Positions 18,375 through 25,365 of a DNA stretch of 41,582 nucleotides are shown in pieces. Both the position numbers and the translations under genes were made by a program. Within the stretch, counting starts at the first letter, position 1. Each line of letters opens with the position of its first letter. Source of the DNA: Aureococcus anophagefferens (Eukaryota; Sar; Pelagophyceae; Pelagomonadales; Pelagomonadaceae). The stretch lies in the NCBI RefSeq assembly GCF_000186865.1, contig NW_008705570.1:213380-254961 (forward strand). Direction: 5' to 3'. The notes beneath the pieces were generated by a model. The model made no database searches. It saw only the letters and a list, made by a program, of their open reading frames with translations, and was not told where the DNA came from.

Positions 18375-19631
18375 ATGGCAGAAGACGACTGTCGCCGTGC
18401 GCAGAGACCGCGCTTAAGTAGGGCCGCCTTCATCGCTGCCCTTGTGGCGACGAGCACCGCGGCCTCGGGCGGCCGCTGCGTCGCGGTGTCGCACGGCGGC
18501 TGGCGCGGCCTGCCCGCGGACTAAGCCGGCCGCCTGCCGCCGAGGGCGCACGTGTCCGTGGTCGCGGCGGGCAGCTGTGCCGCGCGCGCGCGGAGCTACC
18601 GGCGGTCGTGCGGGAACGTGGGCAACGGCACGCGGAAGAGGCTCCTCGCGACGGGCGTCGGCCGGTCCGGGACGCTGTCCCTGCATCTATCGCTGACCGC
18701 GATGGGTCTACGGATCGGGCACGACGGACGGCACAAGTTGCTAGCCGACGGGGCCGTATCCTGGGGCGCGTCGTTTGCTCCGGGCCGCGTCGGGGACGCG
18801 AGGTGCAGAGCGCCGTTCGGATGGTCCTTCAACGGCCGTTTCGACGCGCTCGCGCTGCTCGTGCGGGCTCCGCTCGCGCAGGTCGCGTCGCGCTGGGACC
18901 GGGGCCGTAGAAAGGGGGCGGTGAACCGGCTCATGCGCTGCCACACGGTCGCGGAGACGCCCGCGTGGGACACGCGCCACCCGGCGCTGCGAATTGCCGT
19001 CGGAGAGAAGAAGGACCGGACGATGGGACACGGCGAGCGCGACTCGTACAATTGGCTCGTCGACTGCCTGCGCCACTGGGTCTTGGTCAACGCCTTTGTC
19101 GACGCGACCGCCGACGCGACGATCCGTACCGAGGACCTCGGCGCCGAGGCGGTCCTCCGACTCGCTGCGTTGGCCAACCTGACCCGCGCCGACGGCTCGC
19201 GCGTCACGCTGAGCGACGCGGCCGCGGCCCGGGCGACAGTCACGAACGCGAACTCGGCCCACACCCGCAAGCCCGAGGCCGGCGACGACGCCGTCACGTG
19301 GCCGGCCCTCCTCCGCCTCGACGCGCCGTACGCGGTCCTCGCACAGGCCCTCGCCATAGGCTACGGCTACGACGTCAGCCCGCGCGCGCCCCGGGCGATG
19401 GTCCGAGCCGCCTGCCTCGGCGACGGGCCTTCGATCTTCGACGCGGCGCCCCCCGCGTGGCCGGGCGGCGTCGTCCCCGCGGGCGACGCGCGGCGCGCTC
19501 GGCCCCTCGCGTGCTTCTTCGAAGGCGACTCGAAGCTCTGGGCGTGCTACCTGCGCTGCGACGGGACGTTCCTCGGCGAAACGAAGCAGGCGGCTCCCGC
19601 GAAGAACGCGACGCTCACGACCGCCCCGTGA
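18375..19631 (+). CDS. Sulfotransferase-like type II membrane protein
   Basis: Exon 1 is 18375-18487 and exon 2 is 18545-19631. The ATG-initiated frame meets a TAA at 18522. A 57-nt GT-AG intron (GTCGCA...GCCGAG) removes that stop and rejoins the frame as ...GGRCVAV + AHVSVVAAG. Exon 1 gives a signal-anchor (AAFIAALVATSTAAS). The lumenal part has TGVGRSGTLSLH, which fits the PAPS 5'-phosphosulfate loop of cytosolic and Golgi sulfotransferases, and ALLVRAPLAQVASRWD, which fits the 3'-phosphate-binding motif. The likely job is sulfation of glycans or proteins in the Golgi. It is followed 140 bp later by an exostosin-like gene on the same strand. The first intron is inferred from frame alone. 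Confidence 0.7.
18488..18544 (+). other. Inferred short intron (57 nt) containing an in-frame stop
   Basis: GT-AG bounds that restore the frame across the TAA at 18522. The alternative is a later start codon or a disrupted gene. Confidence 0.5.
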
Positions 19632-19649
19632 TGGCATGGGTAATACATC

Positions 19650-19692
19650 GCCTTCCCTTCAACCCGAGTTATAATAACGGATGTGTTGAAGT
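19650..19692 (-). repeat. Inverted relative of the 36-bp repeat
   Basis: On the minus strand it reads gacttcaacac...actcgggttgaaggg, sharing gacttcaa and tcgggttgaa with the copies at 18240 and 20972. It lies between the sulfotransferase- and exostosin-like genes. Confidence 0.4.
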
Positions 19693-19771
19693 CCATCCAA
19701 GCGGCTCTGGACACGAGCTGGACGCTGCGCACTGCGCCGCTGCCCCCGGGTGGTCCTGTGCAAGCTAAAAG

Positions 19772-20968
19772 ATGCGACTTGCCATCACCGTCGCGGCGCT
19801 CGCCGCGGCGCACACGAGCGACGACGTCTTCTGGGAGCTCGCGCGGACGGCCGTCGGCGCGCGGCCGGCGGACTCCGTCGTGCACTCGCGCTTCGACGGT
19901 TGGCTCGAAACGCACCTGGACGTCGTCGTCGTGTCCGACCAGGTCGAAAAGGCGCGACGCCTCGACGTCGCCGCGCTGCCGCGGCGGCCGATCATCGGTC
20001 TGCGCGCGGACAAGCACAACGCGTCCGCGCTGTGCGCGTTCGCCGATCCCGACGGGGGCGGCGCGCGGCTTCTAGAAAAAGCGTCTCACGTGCAAGCCTA
20101 CGCGCTCGCGTCGCTGGGCACGGCGGCGGCGGGATCGCCGTTCCACCCCCACATCCTCGCGACGTTGGACCGGACGTGTCTTCACCGACTGGCGAAGTTG
20201 CTGGCGTCTCCGAAGCTCGAGACGTGGTTCGTGGCGCAGCACTGGCCGCCGGCGGGCGATTTGGAGAAGGCGACGCGGGCCCACCTCCGCAAGTTCGTCC
20301 AGATCCCTTTGGGCCTGCACGGCTACACGCACAAAGACCTTCCCGGCCTCGCGCCGGCGGACTGGTCCAAAATCGTCGCGCTGCCGTCCAATCGAACGGA
20401 GCTCGTCGCGTCGCACGTGAGCCTCCATAGTGTTGGAAGGAAATCTGGGTTCGCGGCTCTACAGAACGCACTCCGGCCGTCGTCGCGGAAAGAGTCCAAA
20501 GACGGCGGCCACGGCGGCTTCGACCTGGACAACGTCTTCCCCATCGTCGGAGGCGGCGCGCACGCTACAAAGTCCAACAACCGCTCGGGCAAGCTCAAGC
20601 TCCACCCGAGCGACTTTCTGGAGTACCACGCGTCGCTACGGAGAGCCAAATTCGTCTACTCGCCGATCGGCTCGGGCCTCGACTGCCACCGCCACTACGA
20701 GGCGCTCTTGTTTGGCGCGATTCCGCTGATCGAATACGAACCGACGCTCGTGGAGCTGCTCCATCCGTTTCCAATCGTCTTCGTCCGCGACTGGCGCGAC
20801 GCGCGCGCGCCGCGGCTCCGCCAGCTCTGGACGAAGGCGCGCGCGCGCGCCGCGACCTACGACTACGCGGAGCTTGCAAGAGACGTCTGGGTCCGGCGCG
20901 TCGTCGCGTTCCGGGAAGGCGCGGTATCGCCTGCGGCGCCGCGCGAGCCCCTCGTGCTCGGGGACTAA
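19772..20968 (+). CDS. Exostosin-like glycosyltransferase, secretory
   Basis: A single exon of 398 aa, ATG 19772, with an N-terminal signal peptide (MRLAITVAALAAAHTSD). The C-terminal third carries the exostosin-family core: AKFVYSPIGSGLDCHRHYEA, then LLFGAIPLIEYEP and HPFPIVFVRDW. In this family the block binds the nucleotide sugar and the glycine-rich loop is conserved. Exostosins build glycosaminoglycan or cell-wall glucuronosyl/xylosyl chains in the Golgi. The protein is shorter than animal EXT and has only one GT domain. Its neighbour is a sulfotransferase-like gene, so a shared role in a sulfated polysaccharide is plausible but inferred. Confidence 0.75.
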   Translation: MRLAITVAALAAAHTSDDVFWELARTAVGARPADSVVHSRFDGWLETHLDVVVVSDQVEKARRLDVAALPRRPIIGLRADKHNASALCAFADPDGGGARLLEKASHVQAYALASLGTAAAGSPFHPHILATLDRTCLHRLAKLLASPKLETWFVAQHWPPAGDLEKATRAHLRKFVQIPLGLHGYTHKDLPGLAPADWSKIVALPSNRTELVASHVSLHSVGRKSGFAALQNALRPSSRKESKDGGHGGFDLDNVFPIVGGGAHATKSNNRSGKLKLHPSDFLEYHASLRRAKFVYSPIGSGLDCHRHYEALLFGAIPLIEYEPTLVELLHPFPIVFVRDWRDARAPRLRQLWTKARARAATYDYAELARDVWVRRVVAFREGAVSPAAPREPLVLGD

Positions 20969-20971
20969 ATC

Positions 20972-21007
20972 CGCCTCTTCAATATGAACTTCAAGGCAAC
21001 GGGTTGA
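20972..21007 (+). repeat. 36-bp dispersed repeat, copy 2
   Basis: Begins 4 bp after the exostosin-like stop codon, in direct orientation to copy 1 at 18240, 2.73 kb away. Confidence 0.75.
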
Positions 21008-21034
21008 ATTTACAAAAGGGCGGAGGTCTGGCAT

Positions 21035-21129
21035 GAGTAGACCATGCCGCTCCCTTACCCCCGCCTGAGGTCATAGCTTCCCCCCGGCGGACCAGGAGTC
21101 TCTCCGCAGGGGAGGGGCGTGGTCTACTC
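21035..21129. repeat. Imperfect inverted repeat with ~20-bp arms
   Basis: The left arm starts GAGTAGACCATGCCGCTCCC. The right arm ends GGGGCGTGGTCTACTC, complementary over most of its length. The 95-bp span could fold as a hairpin or be a MITE-like relic. The outer nonamer GGTCTACTC recurs at 25267. The rest of the 323-bp gap to 21292 is G-rich and holds nothing else except one unit of a tandem duplication. Confidence 0.6.
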
Positions 21130-21241
21130 AGGTCAGGGCGGAGGTACTAGTAGGCGGAGGTAGGGAAGGGTGGGGTTGGAGGCTGGGCTTTGGATTTGGG
21201 CATCATGATGCTTGGGCTGGGAGGCTTCGTGGTGGGTTGGT

Positions 21242-21335
21242 GGCCTAGTTGGCCGCGCCGCGGAGGCGCGAGAGGCGGCGGTCCTCGCGGCCTAGTTGGC
21301 CGCGCCGCGGAGGCGCGAGAGGCGGCGGTCCTCGT
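21242..21335. repeat. 47-bp tandem duplication over a stop codon
   Basis: Two adjacent units, 21242-21288 and 21289-21335, are identical as far as I can read. The inner one encodes the last residues and TAG of the Cys-repeat protein; the outer one now lies just past the stop. Confidence 0.85.
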
Positions 21336-22598
21336 CGCCGCAGGTGCCGCAGGCCAGCTGGCAGACGTCCTTTGCTTTGGCCTTGTCGTCGCTCTTTTTG
21401 GAGCACCTTGAGTCGGGCTTCTCGGCGACCCACTCGCAGTTGTTGCTTTCCTTCTTCGAGAACCAGCTCTTCGAGTCCTCGCACGCGGGTTCGCACGCGC
21501 CGCAGGACAAGGGGCAGGCCTCGCGCGCTCCGTCCTTGCCGTCGCAGCGGGACGTCTTCTCGGCGATCCACGCGCAGCCGCGGCCGTCCTTGCCGTCGTA
21601 GAGCCAGTCGTCATCGTCCTCGCAGCGGGTCGCCGTCGGCGCGGTCGTCGGCGCGGGCGTCGGCGCGGCCGTCGGCTCGGGCGTCGGCGCGGGCGTCGGC
21701 GCCGCGTCGGCGTCGCAGGCGTCGCAGGTCAGCGCGCAGGCGACGGACGCGTCGACGCCGTACTCGTCGGCCTTGTCGCAGCGCTTGGGCTTGTCCGCGA
21801 TCCAGGAGCAGTCGCGGTCGGCCTTCTTGTAGTACCACGACGTCGAGTCGGCGCACGCGGCCTCGGGGGCCTCGCAGACGCCGCAGGCCACAAAACAGGC
21901 GCTCTTCGCTTTGACGTCGTCGTCGTTCTTCTTGCTACAGCGCGAGTCGGGCTTCTCGGCGACCCACCGGCAGTTGTTACTGCTCTTCTTCGAGAACCAG
22001 GTGGAATCGTCCTCGCACGCGGGCTCGGCCTCGTCCTCCTCCTCGGCGTCGTCGTCGCACTTGCCGCAGGCCCGCGGGCAGGCGCTCTTGGCTTTCACGT
22101 CGTCGTCGTCTTTCTTGCTGCAGCGGCTTTCGGCGTCCTCGGCGACCCAGGCGCAGTCGTTCTTGCTCTTCTTCGAGAACCACGACGCGCTGTCGGCGCA
22201 GCTCGAGGTGGGCGCGGGCGTCGGCTTCGGCGTCGGGTTGGACGCGCTCGTGGGCGCGGTCGTGGGCGTGGTCGTGGGTGCGGTCGTGGGCGACTCCGTC
22301 GGGGACGTCGTGGGAGACACCGTGGGCGACGTCGTGGGCGACGGAATCGGCAGGGCCGAAGGCATCGGCGAAGGCATGGGCGACGGGAGCCCGGATGGCT
22401 GGCGAGTCGTGGGCGACGGGGAGGGCTTGTAGCTCGGTGCAGCCGAGGGCAGCGTCGTAGGGCGCGGCGAGGGCAGCTGCGAAGGCGCATAGGTCGGCGT
22501 CGTGGTGGGAAGCGTCGTGGGCAGCGTCGTGGGCAGCGTCGTGTGTTATCGTCCGCGTTGGCGCAGGCGGCGAGGAGGAGGAGCGCGATGTATTGCAT
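21292..22598 (-). CDS. Secreted protein with five Cys-rich (ShKT-like) repeats
   Basis: The start ATG 22598 gives a clean signal peptide (MQYIALLLLAACANA), but the rest lies in another frame. A GC-AG intron over 22556-22477 joins CAN to LPSPRPTT in phase 0 and yields 408 aa; a one-base indel is the alternative. A Pro/Thr/Ser-rich mucin-like linker follows, then five units of ~50 residues with the pattern C-x4-SW-KK-C-WVA-RC-KK-AC-ACG-C, separated by an acidic linker and a second PTPAPT linker. The six-Cys spacing is like the ShK toxin-like fold used by many secreted proteins as a binding module; no toxin function is implied. Linkers this Thr-rich are usually O-glycosylated. It is probably a cell-surface or extracellular-matrix protein. 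Confidence 0.7.
22477..22556 (-). other. Possible GC-AG intron (80 nt)
   Basis: Proposed because the signal-peptide frame and the body frame differ and this stretch contains no GT on the coding strand. The acceptor is TTCGCAG. A frameshift is the alternative. Confidence 0.35.
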
Positions 22599-22779
22599 TG
22601 TGGTGTTGTTGTGTTGTTGTTGTGTTGTGTTGCTGGGTCCCGGTGAGGGTTGCTTTGGAATTGTGTGCTGCCATCCTGGAGAGGCTGTGCCACTCTTTTG
22701 GCCGTCGGGAAATCACGGCGGCGGATCGGAGCTTCTGCAACGAGTTCAATTTCAGCTTGGGCTCGAGGCGCATCTCACG

Positions 22780-23094
22780 ATGGCCATGAGATTTGCAAGG
22801 CTCGGCCGCGCCGCCGCGCTGCGCCCAACCGCCGCCGCGCCGGTGCAGCGGGCGCGGCCGCTGCAGCGGCTCTTCAGCAGCGACGAGCGCGACGTCGAAG
22901 TCAAGAAGACAGAAAAGGAATTCGTCGCGCTGCTCCGACGAATTGCCGACGCCGTCGAAGCCGACAAGAGCTTCCGAATCCAGGTCGACAACGTGCGGCT
23001 CACGGTCCCGGAGACGGCCGAGGTGTCCGTCGAGCACGAGCAGGAGGGCGACGAGCACTGCGTCGAGCTCCAGTTCAAGTGGACCAAGCCGTGA
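22780..23094 (+). CDS. Amphi-Trp domain protein, probably mitochondrial
   Basis: A single exon of 104 aa, ATG 22780. The first ~36 residues are Arg/Ala-rich without acidic residues (MAMRFARLGRAAALRPT...RLFSS), a typical mitochondrial presequence. The rest matches the small amphi-Trp domain: KEFVALLRRIADAVEADKSF, VRLTVPETAEVSVEHEQ and a final FKWTKP with the conserved Trp. The biochemical role of amphi-Trp proteins is not known to me. They are common in prokaryotes, so organellar ancestry or transfer is possible. It diverges from the Cys-repeat gene across about 180 bp. Confidence 0.75.
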   Translation: MAMRFARLGRAAALRPTAAAPVQRARPLQRLFSSDERDVEVKKTEKEFVALLRRIADAVEADKSFRIQVDNVRLTVPETAEVSVEHEQEGDEHCVELQFKWTKP

Positions 23095-23252
23095 GCGACT
23101 TCGTCTTTCGTAATCGCGAGCTTCTGATCGCGCTCGCTCCGGGGCGCGTCGACCGCCGGACGTGGCCTTTCTGACTGCGCTCGCGACGCTACCGGACGCG
23201 GCGCGCCCGTCGCGCGCTCGACGGGAGCGGCGGCCGCTCGCGTGGCCAAAAC

Positions 23253-24359
23253 TTAGCCCGTGCAGCCGAGGCGGTAGGGCGTCCTGAAGTCGTGGGTGTG
23301 GAACCAGATGTTCGCGGCCTGCTTGACGCCCGCGTCGATGGGCCGCGCCTCGTGGAAGGTGCGGTCGTCGCAGGTCGCGAGCGGGTCGTCGCGGTCGTCG
23401 ACGTTGGCCCAGAGGACCGCGGCGCCCTTGCGCGGCGCCACGGACACGTTGGCGAGCTTCGTGAAGACGGTCTCGCCGCCCGCGGCGACGTCGTTGAGGT
23501 AGAGCAGGAGCGTGAAGGCCCGGAGGCCGCAGGGCATGTGGACCTGCTCCGGGAGGCAGTCGCCGTGGACGCGGTAGCGGTCGCCCGGGCCGTAGCGCAG
23601 GAGCTGGAGCGGCTCGGCGTGGTCCGGCGTCGTCCCCAACAAGTCCGCGGCGCGCCGCGTCACGTTGACGACCGTCGCGTCGCCGAGGCACCGCTTCGTC
23701 GTGCACCACGCGTTGTCGGAGGTGCGCCATCGCGACACGACGCGCGAGTACGTGCCGTCCTCGAGGATGTGGCTCCCGGCGTCCATGGACCGCTCCCAGC
23801 CCGCCGTGGCGTCGAGGGCCCGCGCGATGAGTTCGTCGGCCTCGCGCGGATGGGCGAAGGCCGGCAGGTACACGACGCGGGGGTCGCCGTGGAGCTCGAC
23901 GGCGCCGCCGGTCGCGAGGGCGCGGTCGAGCGTCCGGCGCGCGTCGCCGGGGCCCAGGGGCCGCAGCGCCCGCGCCGCCGCGAGCGCCGCGGCGCAGCCC
24001 TCGCGCGCGCGCGCGCGCGCGGCGCCGCCGGGCCGCTCGCACGCGCCGCACGACGCCGCGCAGTTCTCGAGCATCCAGCCCGGGTTCACGTCGCACTCGC
24101 GCGCCGCGGCCCAGTCGCCGCAGAGGGCGTCGCGGTCGAAGCAGCCGCCGGTCCACGCCGGCGCGTCGCCGGCGCCGGCGCCGTCCGGCGCGCAGGACTC
24201 GCAGGACAGGGCGCAGTGCGTCCTCATGTAGGACGGGTTGTCGAAGCACTCGCCCTGCGACGCCCAGAACTCGCAGTTCTCGTGGTCGTCGGCGCAGGTG
24301 CGGTCGTCGGCGGCGCGCAGAGCCGGCGCGAGCAGCAGCGCGAGGCCCAGGCGGCCCAT
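23253..24359 (-). CDS. ShKT-domain prolyl 4-hydroxylase
   Basis: A single exon of 368 aa, ATG 24359, with a signal peptide (MGRLGLALLLAPALRAA). Two six-Cys ShKT modules occupy residues ~22-56 and ~73-107. The Fe(II)/2-oxoglutarate catalytic domain (~160-368) has RYGPGDRYRVHGDC (first His and Asp ligands, ~261-263), TFHEARPIDAGVKQ (second His ~336 and the 2-oxoglutarate-binding Lys ~346), and LLLYLNDVAAGGETVF, typical of prolyl 4-hydroxylase alpha subunits. All ligand residues are present. It should hydroxylate Pro in secreted proteins within the ER, such as Hyp-rich wall glycoproteins. The neighbouring Pro/Thr-rich secreted proteins are plausible substrates (inference). Confidence 0.92.
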   Translation of the reverse strand: MGRLGLALLLAPALRAADDRTCADDHENCEFWASQGECFDNPSYMRTHCALSCESCAPDGAGAGDAPAWTGGCFDRDALCGDWAAARECDVNPGWMLENCAASCGACERPGGAARARAREGCAAALAAARALRPLGPGDARRTLDRALATGGAVELHGDPRVVYLPAFAHPREADELIARALDATAGWERSMDAGSHILEDGTYSRVVSRWRTSDNAWCTTKRCLGDATVVNVTRRAADLLGTTPDHAEPLQLLRYGPGDRYRVHGDCLPEQVHMPCGLRAFTLLLYLNDVAAGGETVFTKLANVSVAPRKGAAVLWANVDDRDDPLATCDDRTFHEARPIDAGVKQAANIWFHTHDFRTPYRLGCTG

Positions 24360-24424
24360 GCTGCCCCGACCGGGCTCTGTAAGTGAACGACACCATGCCT
24401 TTTTTGCCCCCGGTCACGACTCGG

Positions 24425-24432
24425 GGCAGCCC
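24425..24432 (+). promoter_or_regulatory. GGCAGCCC motif
   Basis: Lies in the 113-bp divergent gap between the P4H start (24359) and the lipocalin-like gene start (24473). Confidence 0.4.
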
Positions 24433-24472
24433 GCCTTCAGCGGTGGAAGCTCGTCGGCGCGGCGCAGAGAGC

Positions 24473-25260
24473 ATGGCCGACGCGCCGATCGTCCGACGAC
24501 GCGCCCTCGTCCCCTTTTGTGCCGCGGCTCTTGCCGTCGCCGGCGTGTTCGCGCTGACGACTCGGAGGAGGGACTTTTCCACGACGACGACGAACTTGAG
24601 TAATTTATACAGCTGCAAGAATGGCGATCCCGGCATCAGCCCAGCGTCCTGCGGTCACGACGACCTTCGAGAGATGTTTTAGCGTCCTGCGGTCATGACG
24701 ACCTTCGAGAGGTTTTTCAATTATCGTCGCGCGCCGTAGGCATCAGCGCGGCCTTTGCGAACGGGAACTTCGAAGTGAACGACGTTGACTGGTACCTGCT
24801 CGCCCAAAACGTCGAAGCCGGCTCCTACAACTGCGCGCGCATGCTCTTCAGGGTCCACAAGAAAATGTTCCACCAGGAGATGCTTTACGTCGGCGACGGG
24901 GACGACGGCTCGGAGTGGTTCGCGGACGGCGAGGATTATTGGTTCAATATCACGGAGAAGCAGGTCGGCGCCCGGAGCGGCAAGTGGAAGAAGACGCGCG
25001 GCGACTCGTGGTCGTCGATCTTTTTGACGGGCACGTACAAGGGCTCGAACTGGCTGGGCTGGTACTCGTGCGGCCCCGCCGTCGACGTGACGGAGAAGGG
25101 CATCGCCTACATCCTCAAGGATTCGCCCGACGCCGACGACGGCTTCTACAGGATGATCAAGAAGAAGATGCGCAAGGCCGGCGTCCTCGACTACGGCAAG
25201 TACACGGAGGTCGAACAGCACGACGACTGCACGTACACGTGGCCGACGTCGGGCCTCTAG
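24473..25260 (+). CDS. Anchored lipocalin-like/VDE-like protein of unknown function
   Basis: Exons 24473-24632 and 24740-25260 encode 226 aa. The ATG (AGCATGG) is followed by RRR and a membrane anchor (ALVPFCAAALAVAGVFAL). Removing the 107-nt intron joins KNGDPG to ISAAFANGNFEVNDVDWYLLAQ in frame. The lumenal part has paired Cys, VDWYLLAQN, WFADGEDYWFNITEK, and GWYSCGPAVDVTEKGIAYIL followed by a basic helix (MIKKKMRKAG) and a final DDCTYTW. This order recalls the lipocalin part of violaxanthin de-epoxidase-type proteins, but the match is weak and the active-site Asp residues are not demonstrable by eye. The topology and the intron are firm; the family is a guess. Confidence 0.6.
24633..24739 (+). 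mobile_element. Introner-like intron F (GC-AG, 107 nt)
   Basis: An exact 8-bp duplication, GCATCAGC, lies at 24633-24640 and 24740-24747. The upstream copy supplies a GC donor and the acceptor is CCGTAG. I cannot see convincing terminal inverted repeats, and the interior is mostly a 38-bp tandem repeat unlike the other copies. Confidence 0.65.
24643..24718. repeat. 38-bp tandem repeat inside intron F
   Basis: Units 24643-24680 and 24681-24718, each starting agcgtcctgcggtca, differ at a few positions. Confidence 0.85.
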
Positions 25261-25365
25261 GCGTAAGGTCTACTCCGGAGCGGCGGGGATGAGTAACGGG
25301 GGGTGGTTCCCCTGGGGGCGGCCCGCGCGCCGCGGCGGCTGGGCGGGCAAAACTGGGGGGTCCGG

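Noticed and set aside
21292..22598. Animal-toxin homologue because of ShK-like cysteines
   Set aside because: Six-Cys ShKT-like modules are common binding modules in secreted algal and animal proteins. The mucin-like linkers and tandem repeats point to a surface protein.
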